64,000 nt of DNA from Amaurobius ferox (lineage: Eukaryota; Arthropoda; Arachnida; Araneae; Amaurobiidae). This document shows, piece by piece, positions 10,783 through 22,165 of this stretch. Each line of letters opens with the position of its first letter. The first letter of the stretch is position 1. The translations under genes and the position numbers were made by a program. The stretch is from positions 34,493,984 to 34,557,983 of the forward strand of contig OX578155.1 in NCBI GenBank assembly GCA_951213105.1. The letters are read 5' to 3'. The notes beneath the pieces were generated by a model, which searched no databases, was not told the DNA's origin, and saw only the letters and a list, made by a program, of their open reading frames with translations.

Positions 10783-11132
10783 TCGAAAGTGTCATGAATA
10801 TTCACCTGTGCACCCATACTGGTGAAAAACCATTTACTTGTGAAGTGTGTCAAAAAAGATTTATTGAGACGTGCCGTTTGAATATTCATATGCGTAATCA
10901 TACTGGTGAAAAACCATTTACTTGTGAGGTATGTCAGAAAGGATTTAATCTAAAGTCTGATTTGAAAAATCATCTGCGTGCACATACTGGTGAAAAACCA
11001 TTTACTTGTGAGGTATGTCAGAAAGGATTTAGTCAAAAGGGTCATATGAATATTCACCTGCGTACCCATACTGGTGAAAAACCATTTACTTGTGAAGTGT
11101 GTCAAAAAAGATTTATTGAGATATGCCGTTTG
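10783..11132 (+). pseudogene. Broken continuation of the zinc-finger array
   Basis: Continues the array in another frame (open from 10794): a finger missing its cysteine half, then four fingers in the same EKCRL/LKSDL/QKGHM order, ending mid-finger at ICRL where the hAT-like element begins. The roughly 24-bp deletion at 10773 and a 2-bp loss at about 10794 (CATATGAA to CATGAA) explain the frame change. Both lesions recur at 13893..13922. Confidence 0.85.
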
Positions 11133-13855
11133 CAGGGATCGCATTCATCCTAAAATACCTAAAATTCCTAAAAGTTTGAAGCTTCCCTTGAATTCCTAAA
11201 ATTAACCTAAAATTTTTAAATCATCCTAAAATTTTGTAATGTTTTTGCTGCGGCGTCAAATTTACTCTACTATCGCCCGAATGCATTCCATTCATACGGC
11301 AATCGATGTTAAAAAAGACTTCAGAAATTAAAACGTTGTTCAAAATAGTACTCATCTTTTACAACGACGACAAAAGTGTCAATCACGCCAAATCGCCGAT
11401 TCTCAATGGTTAAATTCTCTCCGTCCGCGGGCGGTTTTAGTGAAATACGATCGCAAGACGAATGGCGACCCACGTGATCATTTACAAACGGGAGTTTGGG
11501 GGAGATTCTTTTGTTTGTGCGAGTGGGAATCTCCAGCGCAAGCTAACAAATCTAGAAGCCTTTAACCTCTCAAAGAAATAAAATAGAAAAAGACTGGTTC
11601 GATTGTTGAATAGTTTGCTTCCTCATATTTACTAGATACATCACAAAGTTTCTCTTTCTTTGCAAAGTTAAAATTTTGCTCAACTATTCTTTGTTGGGAA
11701 TCAATTGTGTGCAAAAATTTTGAAGAATTTTAGGTCTAAATTCAATAATACAAATATAGTTTGTCGGATTATGATTCTCTTACGCCCCTCATTGCGTAAT
11801 ATTTGATCAACATCATGTTAAAACAGGAGGGTAGAGAAGGAATTTTTATCTGCTGTTAGCAACATCTCTAGGTATTGATGATATTAAAGGATATCTCTTC
11901 AAAAGGATGCATTGCGTAGGGGCCCGGACCACATAGCAGTTTATGAAGAAAAACAATAGATAAAATAAAATACGGCATAGTAGGGAGGTCCCGCAATTGG
12001 ATCGCCACTCTCCCCATAAAAAATAAATTAAAAATAATGAAAGAGCAGAAATGTGAAGAATGTTAAATAAACACATTCCCGCTTCCAACAGATAAAACTT
12101 TTAAACAATTTTCATTTCTTTTTAAACTTAAAATTTTGTCAAAGTATTCCATGTTTAGTATGCATCTGGGATGAAAAGTACCAAAGATTTGAACTTTGTA
12201 AGAATTTTTGTTCAAAAACCAATATTTAAAAATATAGTTTTCTGGACTAGAGTTTTTTTGAGCCGCAGGAACTTGTGCGTGTGTTTTTGTTGATTCTATC
12301 AAAACAGAGGATGATTGAAGGGAAATAGCTGTGTCTAGATTAATGCGTTGCAGTAGCTTTGATGAAATATAGGATAACTTATTTCCCTCATATTATTTAA
12401 TTACTGCCTTCGGCGACCAGCCCTATTGTTTTTCAAAAAGTTTTTAAACTTGCAATACCTTTCTTGCAGTAACTGTCGATTGCACACCTACGTTACGTGC
12501 GCAAGTCACGGCTAAGTGTGCAGTTTATGAAGTGTTGATCTTGTACCTCAGCTACGCGCACAAGTTACGGCTAACGATGTAGTTCATGAAGTAGCTGTCG
12601 ATCGCACGTCTCCGTTACGCGCTCAAGTCATGACTAATGGTTCAGTTCATTAAGTAGCTGTCTATCGCATACCTCAGCTACATGCATAAATCGTGGTTAC
12701 CGGTGCAGTTCATGGAGTAGGTGTCGATCGCACGCCTTCGTTACGTGCGCAAGTCATGGCTAATGGTGCAGTTGATATAGCAGTTGTCAATTGCACACCT
12801 CAGCTACGCGACCAAGTTACGGCTAACGGTACAGTTGATGAAATAGCTATCTATCTCAGCTACGCGTGCAAGTTACGGCTAACGATATAGTTCATCAAGT
12901 GGCTGTTGATCGCACGTTTTCGTTACGTGCGCAAGTTATGACTAACGGTGCAGTTCATAAAGCAGCTGTCAATCGCTCACCTCAGCTACACGCGCAAGTT
13001 ATGGCTAACTCATTAAGTAGCTGTCAATCGCGTTTCCGTCCGCAATGCGGGCACACGGGTACAGCTGCTGTGTATAAAAGGAATCATCTTTTATTAGCGG
13101 GTGCATGCAATCCACGTACGATATATGCAATAACGGCAATTCTACTGCATGTAATAACGATATACACGCTGCGCGGGCACATGCAATCTGCATAGATTTG
13201 AAATAGCTGTCAATCGCGTTCCAGTCCACTACGAGGGTTCAAGGCTAACAGATAAACACTTTTCCCAAAATAAATTGGCTTTTATTAGCATTATTTACTT
13301 TAAGCCCGCCCGCTGCTCGGGTGCATGCAATCCTTGTACATTACATGCAATAACTACTAACTTACCAGCTAGATTTTTGCTCTTATGGCCGTATTTTATT
13401 TTACAATTCTTCAAAAATTTTAAATGTGATTTTGAGCTTTTTGGATTCTTTTTTTTTTGTTAATTATATTAAGATTTTCTTTTTTTGTTTATATAAAGTT
13501 GTTTGAAAACTAAACTAACATTTTTCTAACATACATATATATAGTGTGTATGTATGTATATATTTACACAAAAAATACCTGTGATAAAGTGGCCACTGGA
13601 TACTAAGTGATAATTTGAATTTTTAAGTCTACAGAGCATTAAAATGAAATAGGAAAAATATTCAAAAGATTACCTTTTTCTTTCAATGATGTTTGTTTTT
13701 TGTATAAATTCTTCTTTAATTAATGAAAAGAACGGTAATTAAACAGTACTAATAATAGAAATAATAAAAATTAGCTCCTAAAATTTACCTAAAATTTTGA
13801 AAAAAAATCCTTAAATTCCTACCTAAAATTTTTAGAAAATCTGCTATGATCCCTG
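11133..13855. mobile_element. hAT-like element inserted in the finger array
   Basis: 2.72 kb with terminal CAGGGATC (11133..11140) and GATCCCTG (13848..13855), the CAGGG type of hAT ends. Flanks GCCGTTTG (11125..11132) and ACCGTTTG (13857..13864) look like an 8-bp duplication with one mismatch and one extra base. Subterminal CCTAAAAT motifs repeat at both ends, in the same orientation. No transposase recognised. The interior has diverged direct repeats (about 11650..11870 against 12090..12380) and a 63-bp minisatellite. Probably non-autonomous. Confidence 0.7.
12474..13030 (+). repeat. 63-bp minisatellite with alternating A/B units
   Basis: About nine units near 63 bp. Two types alternate: A around 'CGTTACGTGCGCAAGTCATG' and B around 'CCTCAGCTACGCGCAAGTTA'. 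Order A-B-A-B-A-B-B'-A-B, the B' unit being short, so the real repeating unit is an A+B dimer of about 125 bp. 63 is a multiple of three, and one frame encodes a repeating LRAQVMANGAV-type motif over two to three units before stops. Confidence 0.8.
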
Positions 13856-13857
13856 AA

Positions 13858-14574
13858 CCGTTTGAATAGTCATATGCTTACTCATACTGGTGAAAAACCA
13901 AAGATTTAGTCGAAAGTGTCATGAATATTCACCTGTGCACCCATACTGGTGAAAAACCATTTACTTGTGAAGTGTGTCAAAAAAGATTTATTGAGACGTG
14001 CCGTTTGAATATTCATATGCGTAATCATACTGGTGAAAAACCATTTACTTGTGAGGTATGTCAGAAAGGATTTAATCTAAAGTCGGATTTGAAGAATCAT
14101 CTGCATATACATACTGGTGAAAAACTATTTACTTGTGAGGTATGCCAGAAGGGATTTATTCGAAAAAGTAGAATGAATATTCACCTATGTACCCATACTG
14201 GTGAAAAACTATTTACTTGTGAAGTGTGTCAAAAAGCATTTATTGAGAAGTGGCGTTTGAATATTCATCTGCTTATATACTCATACTGGTGAAAAACCGT
14301 TTACTTGTGAGGTATGCCAGAAAGGATTTATTCGAAAGACAAATATGAATTTTCATCTGCGTACTCATACTGGTGAGAAACCATTTACTTGTTAGGTATA
14401 TGTCAGAAGGGTTTTTATTGAAAAGTATGAATTAATAATCATCTTTGTGGTCATACGTCATATTGATGTAAAAACATTTACTTGTGATATGTGTCAAAAA
14501 ACATTTAATGATAAGTGTGATTTGAACATTTCATCTGCATTCTCATCTGATGAAAACCATTCACTTGTAAGTAG
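13858..14574 (+). pseudogene. Duplicated, decaying zinc-finger array
   Basis: 13858..14110 repeats 10731..10980 including its deletions, so it is the next 395-bp duplicate unit of the array, separated by the hAT-like element. Open frame 13921..14292 has about four fingers (IETCRL, LKSDL, RKSRM, EKWRL). After frameshifts come further fingers at 14280..14400, with TAG in place of a linker codon, and 14460..14570, increasingly degenerate. Not expected to be functional. Confidence 0.85.
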
Positions 14575-15074
14575 GGGTGTGAGTTGGAAAATTTTGTGGA
14601 AATGGGAAAATTTTCTGCACTGTTTTTCCGGAAAAATTTTCCCTTTTTTTTTTTTTAATTAATTTGAAAATAGAATGTAATACTCTTTCCAAACTGTATT
14701 TTTGAAAAGCAAGTAGCTTTACAAAAATTTTTTGATCATTGAGTTTTCTAATTTTGAAAAGGAAAATGAAGGTGGATGGGCGCAAATGTGTGTATGTATG
14801 CTTTATTGTATAGAAAAAGAATGCATGACAACTAAAAGGGTACAAGTAACATTTTACTCATTCTCAGAAAAGGCAAATAAAGTTTAAGAAGCCTATTATT
14901 TCAGTATTAAGTTCTCTAAAATTTATAATATTTAGAAAATGGAATGTTTTCGCAGATTTTGCTGATGGAAGATGCTTTTCAAAGTTTCCCCCAGAATCAA
15001 AAAAGGGCAGGGTGCTGTTACCAAGAAAAGGGAACTTCTTAAAAAGAGGGATATATATTCGGTTGATCCAGGAA
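14575..15074. other. Unassigned region
   Basis: AT-rich, no gene or clear repeat. Short ORFs on both strands lack recognisable motifs. Confidence 0.4.
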
Positions 15075-16136
15075 ATAGACCCCCACTCATTTTTCAAAGT
15101 ACGATCCTCCTCCAAATTGGCGTGATTCTTCGGGTTACAATTTCATTGCGTATACTTCGTCAATTCAGGTAGCCCATGACTTCTGGTAACCCACGGACAT
15201 CCGATCAGCGCTCGACTGTTTGAGAATCTGCATTTTAATAGTCTTCTGTGTATTTCATCAGACCTCTTTCGATGGAATTCGTTGACTCTTGTTTTTATAG
15301 ATCTTTTCCGATCGACTTGCAAAGATTTGAACACGTACAAACTTTTTGGAATAAATATTTAAATCATACCTCGTAATTCATGGACATTAACATTTTACGC
15401 AAATTTTCAGTAGATATGCAGGTTTCGGTGTTAAATATATGTGTATGTTCAAGAAAATGTGTTCCGGCATATTGAATGTACGTGTATGTTCAAGAAAATG
15501 TGTTCCGGCATATTGAATGTACGTGTATGTTCAAGAAAACGTGTTCCGGTGTGGATGTAATTAAAAATATGGATATCCGTTACATAAAGGTTAGTTCGTT
15601 TCTTTGTTCATCCCGTGTTTTGAAATTGTCTTGTATTTTTCCGTGTTTTTAAAATGGTTTTCTTAATTTTAAAGTATCGTTTTTTCTTGATTTTTGTTAA
15701 GTACAAACTTTTTTCTAAGTATCATTTTCCCTTAAATTTAATTAAAATATAATCGTTTTTTTTAATTTTTCATATTTTTTTATAAGTATTGTCTTTTGTT
15801 TTTTAATTTTCGATGTTTCGAAGTTTTTGATATTGATTTTAAATCAAAAAATAATTTAAGTATCGAGTGTTTCAATAAGTGTTTGAAATGCACAAAAATT
15901 GTATTTTGTAATCTTTTTATGAGTATTATTCACTTTTATTCAAAATAAATTGCACTATCATTTTTCAAAATTCCAGTTCATAAACTTAAATAATACGACG
16001 TCACTTTGGTAAGAGGAGCCTATTTTAAAACACGGGAATATACGTCACTTCAGTTGGAAAGAGTCAATTTCAAAACACGGAGAAACGTGCCAACTTGGCG
16101 CAATTTTGTACTTAGAAAAAAGCGTGGGGTCTATTC
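15075..16136 (+). mobile_element. Terminal-inverted-repeat element, copy A
   Basis: Left end AATAGACCCCCACTCATTTT and right end (complement AATAGACCCCACGC) are inverted repeats, both followed inward by AAGTAC and a GCCAA.TTGGC motif. The interior matches copies B and C: a CCAAT-like stretch, 'CTGCATTTTAATAG', a 41-bp minisatellite, then AT-rich direct repeats. Position 15237..15248 is the empty site of the 61-bp insertion seen in copy B. No transposase. Confidence 0.7.
15441..15560 (+). repeat. 41-bp tandem repeat, three units
   Basis: Units start at 15441, 15482 and 15523 (GTGTATGTTCAAGAAAA, then TGTTCCGG), the last diverging at its end. Copies B and C of the host element have fewer or altered units here (18700, 19660). 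Confidence 0.85.
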
Positions 16137-16942
16137 TCTGTTTTTACCACATATTTTTATGTGTATAATATTTATGCTTCCGGGGTTTCTGTGATGAAAA
16201 TGAGTATTGCAAAAAATGTAAACACTTTCGACGCTTATACTTCTGAATCTAATAAACAAAAATGTAAATATATTTACTTGTTTTGTTAGAAATATAGCTC
16301 ATATAGTTTATCAGAAGTATAGAAATAAAGTAGTATTTGCTTAGCTTCACTCGAAATATTTTCGAAACCTTAAAAGACATATAAATAGTAAACAACAAAT
16401 ATATGCCTTAGGAAATTTAGTTGCTAAATCTATATTTATATTTAAAAGAAGCTCTTATAGTATATACATATTCAAGTACATATTTATGTGCTACCAAGAA
16501 AGTTTATAAATTAAGTTGAATGTAAAATCTAGTTAGATAACTTTAATTTATATACCGAAAGGCAAGTTAATCAAATAATTTTATATTTTAACCTGAAGTC
16601 TGTGGTCAAAGTATCCAGATGAAGTATGGGTGAAAACTAAAGGGAACAGGTCGAGGGATGTTGTCGTCGTACTGGAGTACCTAGCCCGAGGGCTTTCTCC
16701 TCCGATTTGTGGATTTTGTGTGTACACATTGTCATCATTTGAGCATATACATCTGATTATGTCCAATGAAAGGACAGCATTGTCCATACCTTCCTTATTG
16801 GAAGGGGTGTGAAAACTTAGGTGCAGCGGTGCTGCCATCTAGTAGTGAGTGGGAATACCACAAGCTCCTATGTAACAGTAGTTACATTCAGGGGGGGAAA
16901 AGTTTGAGAAATTGATGCAAGAAATAATAGCATAAACATAAG
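16137..16942. other. Unassigned region
   Basis: AT-rich to 16590, then a more balanced segment (16600..16860) with short ORFs on both strands but no family I recognise. Confidence 0.4.
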
Positions 16943-17134
16943 TAACAGATATGATATAAAGAATTTGGCTAAATCCGCCATTTTTTTTGTCGCCAAGACT
17001 GGCGCCAACGCGTACTGTGTTTGAAAAGTCCTAACGGATGCCATCTTGAACATTGCGCATAACACATATAAACATATATAATTAAAAATGCATAAAAATG
17101 CCGATAATTAACAATACTTAGAAAAAATACGAAA

Positions 17135-17390
17135 TTTTATAAAAACGTTTGTATTTTAACTGAATTTAAGAAAAAACGATACTTAGAAAAAAGTTTGTAC
17201 TTTAAAGAAATTTAAAAGAAACAATACTTAGAAAAAAGTTTGTACTTTAACTAAATTTAAGAAAAAACAATACTTAGAAAAAAGTTTGTACTTTAACTAA
17301 ATTTAAGAAAAAATGATACTTAGAAAAAAGTTTGTACTTTGAAGAAATTTAAAAGAAACGATACTTTAAAGAAATTTAAACAAAATCAAA
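17135..17390 (+). repeat. 45 to 46-bp tandem repeat
   Basis: Units begin ATACTTAGAAAAAAGTTTGT at about 17179, 17224, 17270 and 17316, with partial units outside. The complement of this unit occurs, less regularly, in elements A, B and C (15662..15800, 18880..18990), linking the two structures. Confidence 0.8.
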
Positions 17391-17622
17391 ACACAGTACC
17401 TGGTTTAATGAAATCCAAAACTTTTCAAAGAAAAACACTTGTAAATATCCAAATTTCACAAATAATTGTTTCCACATTGCGGTCATCAAAGAACTCTTAT
17501 TATTTCTATGTAAATTTTCTGCTTCTACATTATTTTATCTATTAACATGTGCCATCTTTAATTCCTGTATGATATTCACATTTTTAACACACACAGACAC
17601 GTTTTTACACAAACAGCAACAA

Positions 17623-17680
17623 CCGGCCATCCAATCTACTGCTCTAAGTCCTAGGACGAGTCGGGTGGCTTGGGCTTTCG
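17623..17680 (+). mobile_element. Roughly 60-bp tail-less insertion element, copy 2
   Basis: 58 bp starting CCGGCCATCC and ending TGGGCTTTCG, matching copies 1, 3 and 4 over their whole length. Flanks (ACACAAACAGCAACA against ACACACAGAAACAAA) are only loosely alike, so its target duplication is decayed or absent. Confidence 0.75.
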
Positions 17681-18340
17681 ACACACAGAAACAAAACAAA
17701 AATAAAATGGCCGCAGCCCACGATATCAGAAAGCTAAAAGGGGTGGAGTTGCCAGAATTTCCAGAAACACACGTCACAGAACATTTCGCGCGTGCAAATC
17801 AGGCGCGCCACATTTGGCCATTTGGTGCCACATCTGGCTCGTAAAAAAAAGTTGAAAAATCCAAATTCTTTATATCATATCTGTACCAACTAAAGTATTA
17901 GCTAGCTATAAACAGTTAACAAGTAATTTGTAGCACTTTGAAAGCCTATAAACATTATAAATGAGTTTGAAAAAATTGAATAGCCTTATTAAATGTTACT
18001 GAAGGTTTGTTTCACAAAATGATTAGACTTTAACAAAATTCAAGAAAAAATGATACTTAGAAAAATGATTGGACTTTAATGAAATTTAAAAGAAAACGAT
18101 AATTAAAAAACAAATAAACTAAAGAAATTTAATAAAAACGATGGGTGATCAATAGAATAGACTCCCACTCATTTTTCAAAGTACGAAAGTGCACCAGGTT
18201 GGCCCCTATTCACAGGGTTGCACTTTCATTCCATTTACTTCGACAATCTGGTAGTCCACGACTTTGCGGACATCCAATCAGCGTGCAACTTTTTGGGAAT
18301 CTGCATTTTAATAGGCAGGAAGTATTTTAATAGTCTTCTG

Positions 18341-18401
18341 TCGAAAGCCCAGACCATCCGGCTCGTCCGAAGACTTAGAGCAGCAAATTGAATGGCCGGG
18401 C
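18341..18401 (-). mobile_element. Roughly 60-bp tail-less insertion element, copy 3
   Basis: 61 bp in reverse orientation between perfect 12-bp direct repeats AATAGTCTTCTG (18329..18340 and 18402..18413). The related element A has the same stretch once and uninterrupted (15237..15248), giving an empty site in the same window. Its outer stem CCGGCCATTC/GGATGGTCTGG differs from copy 1 by paired changes. Confidence 0.88.
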
Positions 18402-18424
18402 AATAGTCTTCTGTGTATTTCATC

Positions 18425-18500
18425 GAATTCAATCAAAAAGGTCTGATGAAATACAATAGTCTTCTGTGTATTTCATCAGACCTTTTCGATTGAATTCGTT
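18425..18500. repeat. Local inverted duplication
   Basis: GAATTCAATC...GATGAAATAC and its complement GTATTTCATC...GATTGAATTC flank a third copy of AATAGTCTTCTG. The right arm is the normal element sequence, so the left arm is an inverted duplicate. Confidence 0.7.
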
Positions 18501-19442
18501 GACTCTTGTTACAGATTTTTTTTCGATCGATTTTGCAAAGATTTGGACACGTACAAACTTTTTGGAATAAATATTTAAAGCATTACTCGTAATTCATGTA
18601 CATTAACATTTCATGCAAATTTTCTGTAGATATGCAGATTTTTGTAGATTTAATTGAATTGGAGTGTGAAACGTGTTCCGGTGTTGAATGTATGTGTATG
18701 TTCAAGAAAACGTGTTCCGGTGTGGATGTAATTAAAAATGTGGATATATCGGTAAATATTTTTTGATTGCAGTTTGAAACGTGTTCCGTTACACAAAGGT
18801 TAGTTCTTTCATTTATTCGTCCCATGTTTTGAAATTGTCTTTTGTATTCTCCCGTGTTTTTAAAATGGTTCTCCTAAGTATTGTTTTTTCTTAAATTTTG
18901 TTAAGTACAATTTTTTTTTTAAGTTCTGTTTTTCTTAAATTTAGTTAAAGTACAATCGTTTTTTTAAATTTTCATATTTTTTCTAAGTATTGTTTTTTTT
19001 TTAATATTATGTTTCGATTTATAAGTTTTTGATATTGATTTAAAATCAAAAAATATGTTAAGTATCGAGTGTTTCAATATGGTTTCTAAAATTTTAAAAG
19101 TATATTATTCTGTCATTTCGCAATATTTTTATAATGCACAAAAATCGTATTTTGTAATCTTTTTATGAGTATTATTCACTTTTATTCAAATTGAATTGCA
19201 CTATTATTTATCAAAATTCCAGTTCATAAAACTGTAGAATTACTGTAGAAAACTGTAGAACTGTACGCTTTGGTAGGAGGAGCCTATTTTAAAACACGGG
19301 AATATATGTCACTTGAGTGGCGAGGAGTCAATTTCAACATACAGAGAAACGTGCCAACTTGGCGCAATTTTGTACTTTAAAAAAAGAGTGGGGGTCTATT
19401 CTACCGATTTACCAAAATGATACTTCAAAAGGTTAATCCGGA

Positions 19443-19870
19443 AAATAGGCCCCCACTCATTTTTCAAAGTACGATCCCACGCCAAGTTGGCGTAATTCTT
19501 CAGGTTACAATTGCATTGCGTATACTTTGCCAATTCTGGTAGCCCACAGCTTCTGGTAACCCACGGGATCCAATCAGCGCTCGACTGTTTGGGAATCTGC
19601 ATTTTAATAGGCAGTAAGTAGCGCAAATTTTCAGTAGATCTGCAGGTCCGGTGTTAAATGTACTTGTATGTTCAAGAAAACGTGTTCCGGTGTTGAAATT
19701 GAATGTACGTGTATGTTCAAGAAAACATGTTCCAGTGTGGATGTAATTAAAAATATGGATATCCATTACATAAAGGTTAGTCCGTTTCTTTGTTCATCCC
19801 GTGTTTTGCAATTGTCTTGTATTTTTCCGTGTTTTTAAAATGGGTTTCTTAATTTTAAAGTATTGTTTTT
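19443..19870 (+). mobile_element. Terminal-inverted-repeat element, copy C, 3'-truncated
   Basis: Starts with AATAGGCCCCCACTCATTTT only 40 bp after the end of copy B and follows copies A and B through the CCAATCAGCG motif and the GTGTATGTTC repeats. Similarity ends in a T-rich stretch near 19870. Confidence 0.65.
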
Positions 19871-20827
19871 TCTTGATTTTTGTTTTATTTTTTGTTTTTT
19901 TTTTGTATAATTAGAACATGAGTTTTTTTAAATTAAAGATTTTCATAGCATCTTTTCATATAGACACAGAGCAGAAAAGATAATTTTCAAAAGTAGTATA
20001 CTCAATTCTTGAAAATAACTGTGTTTATTATGTTATGAAATTAAATGGTGTTAAGTTCTTATGTATTAACTCAAGTCAGTGGAATTCAGAAACTACATAA
20101 GCATGACAGACCTTTTGGCCTTGGGATAAAAAGAAAAGTGAGAAGAAAAAATTAATATTCTTCTGGTATTGGATCGAGCACTGTGTGAATTCAGTTGATG
20201 AAGTTAGCTCATATAGCTTCCAAAACTGGTTGTTTTCATTCAATATTTGTTATATTTCTCTTAACGATGCAGCTTTTTAATTGCTGGAATTTTTAAAGTA
20301 GTCTGATCAAATATAATTTATAATTGATGAAGTCAGCTTATACAGCTTTCGAAACCAGTTACTTCCTTCGTTTATAGTTATATTCTTAATTTGGCAGCTT
20401 TTTTTCATTGGTGTTTTAAAAGTAGTTTGATCAAAAGTTATTTGAATTTCCTTGGTGAAGTAATTTATGTAGTTTTCCGAAACCGGTTGATTGTCGTTTC
20501 TTTATTTTCATAATTTTCTCATTTTTTTAGCTTTGATCTTCTGGTATTATTAACAGAAATTTAAAAATATGTTTTTTTTTTTTAAATTTTTGATAACATT
20601 ATTTCATTTTACTTATTAGATGACAGATTTTCAATTTTATTTATACAGATGTGTATATATTACATTCACGATTGATTTGATTTCCATAAAGAATTCTTTT
20701 CCTTGCTCTTAATACACAAACTTGTAAATTTCTTTATTATAAATAACTATGCTGCTTCTAATTATGCAGAAAAATTTGAGACAAATAATAAATGAAAATC
20801 AAAGAATGCAAGGTTAAAATGGCTAAA
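19871..20827. other. Unassigned AT-rich region
   Basis: Contains three loosely repeated blocks ('GATGAAGTTAGCTCATATAGCTT'-like words at about 20197, 20327 and 20454) spaced near 125 bp, so probably an old tandem repeat. No gene seen. Confidence 0.45.
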
Positions 20828-20831
20828 TTAA

Positions 20832-21606
20832 GGGTGAGCGTCAGTAAATTTTCTGCCCTATCCGCGCTTTGTTAACTTTCGTGGCACACATATTTCGCCG
20901 AAATTCTGTTCAAACGGTTGTGAAATACTTTCTGAAAGATACAATGCAATGCTTAGATTATATTAAAACTAAATTTAATGCCCCAAAAAACATAGAATAT
21001 ATTTTTTATTTTAATCCAAAATATTTTTGGTGCTGCCATCTGTTGTCGTAATTTAATTCAAACCGATTATTTTTATTTTTAAATGAACATTTTTAAATAT
21101 TTATTCCTTCTAATACAGTGTTAAATACAACAACAGATCATATATAATAATGCCACAATCACGGAAAGGTAATTTATCATTCTATAAATTTGATAAGGGA
21201 TCTGAATGTACATCACTGAGGACTGCAGTTTTGTCTTCAAGTTCCTTTGTCTTCAAGTCCAAGTTCAATTACCTTTCCGTGATTATGGCATTATATATGA
21301 TCTGTTGTTGTATTTAATAGCGTATTAGAAGGAATAGACATTTAAAAATGTTCAATTAAAAATAAAAATAGTCGGTATGAATTAAATTACGACAACAGAT
21401 GGCAGCACCAAAAATATTTTAAATTAAAATAAAACATATATTCTATGTTTTATTGGGTATTAAATTTAGTTTTAATATAATCTAAGCATAGCATTTTATC
21501 TATAAAACAATATTTCACAACTGTTTGATCAGAATTTCGGCGAAATATGTGTGCCGCGAAAGTTAACAAAGCGCGGATAGGGCAGAAAATTTACTGACGC
21601 TCACCC
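20832..21606. mobile_element. TTAA-flanked foldback element, complete
   Basis: 775-bp long palindrome. Arms of about 340 bp start GGGTGAGCGTCAGTAAATTT and are complementary almost throughout; the unpaired centre is about 21180..21250. TTAA stands directly outside both ends (20828..20831 and 21607..21610), the target size and sequence of piggyBac-type elements, though the GGGTG terminus is not the usual CCY. Too short to encode a transposase. Confidence 0.82.
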
Positions 21607-21735
21607 TTAAAGCATCTGGATAGATGAATGTCTTCATATGTTTGAAAAATATCAATTCCACAAAGCGAATTTTTAACTCTGAAAAATATTGGAAAATTAC
21701 CCTCTATACGCAGACAATAAACAATATTTTTGTTA

Positions 21736-22165
21736 GAAAAAAAATCTGATGTGGGCAACACATGACTTTCCTTATATAATGCAATGCATTTACTACTTTG
21801 ACAGTAAAAAAAAGTAGGTTATTCTTATAATAGATTCTTATAATCTTTCCAACATATTGCATTTTCGTCAATTAGTCGTCATTTTCATTGATTTAGCGTC
21901 ATTTTTATGCATTTGGCGATATTTTCGTTAACTTGGCAACATTTAAAAACTCGCCAAGTTGGCGACATTCCGCCAAAATTTCGCCAAGCATTATGGACGT
22001 AGAAATAAGTTATTATAGCATATAATTGACTATTGGCGTTTAAATATAAAAGTATTAATCAAAGTATCTTTCCTCTTGAATGGAAAGAGCTAGATCCACG
22101 ATAATAATGTCACCAAATTTATCTTATATATTACATATCAGAAGTGAACGTGTTTCTCAACTAAA
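21736..22165 (-). mobile_element. F1 repeat, 3' half
   Basis: Reverse copy starting with the family 3' end (complement TCTGATGTGGGCAACACATG) and running through the TGGCGA/GCCAA array to about 22165, where similarity stops before the core. Confidence 0.8.

Larger units (their letters stand above)
16943..17885. repeat. Segment bounded by 25-bp inverted repeats
   Basis: ACAGATATGATATAAAGAA (from 16945) recurs as its complement at 17864..17883. Between them lie a 45 to 46-bp tandem repeat, a roughly 60-bp insertion element and a GC-richer tail. May be a degenerate inverted-repeat transposon in the same nest as copies A to C. Confidence 0.55.
18155..19402 (+). mobile_element. Terminal-inverted-repeat element, copy B
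   Basis: Ends are inverted repeats AATAGACTCCCACTC and GAGTGGGGGTCTATT. Same interior order as copy A, plus a 61-bp insertion at 18341, a local inverted duplication (18425..18500) and a short GC-rich replacement near 18185..18230. A CCAATCAGCG motif lies at about 18269. Confidence 0.72.

Noticed and set aside
10000..11140. Regular direct repeats that resemble a CRISPR array
   Set aside because: The period is 84 bp and the repeat encodes C2H2 fingers with TGEKP linkers. The genome is eukaryotic.
12693..13195. Protein gene with 21-residue repeats
   Set aside because: Frame open only over a few units, shifts midway, stops in others. Reported as a minisatellite instead.
16868..17065. Small minus-strand ORF beginning near YY1-like ATGGC words
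   Set aside because: No family match recognised, and it overlaps an inverted repeat end. Insufficient evidence for a gene or promoter.
8560..18401. Possible hammerhead or HDV-like ribozyme in the tiny element (GGACGAGTC resembles CUGACGAG)
   Set aside because: The conserved GAAA and the cleavage-site stem of hammerheads are missing on both strands, and no HDV double pseudoknot can be drawn.
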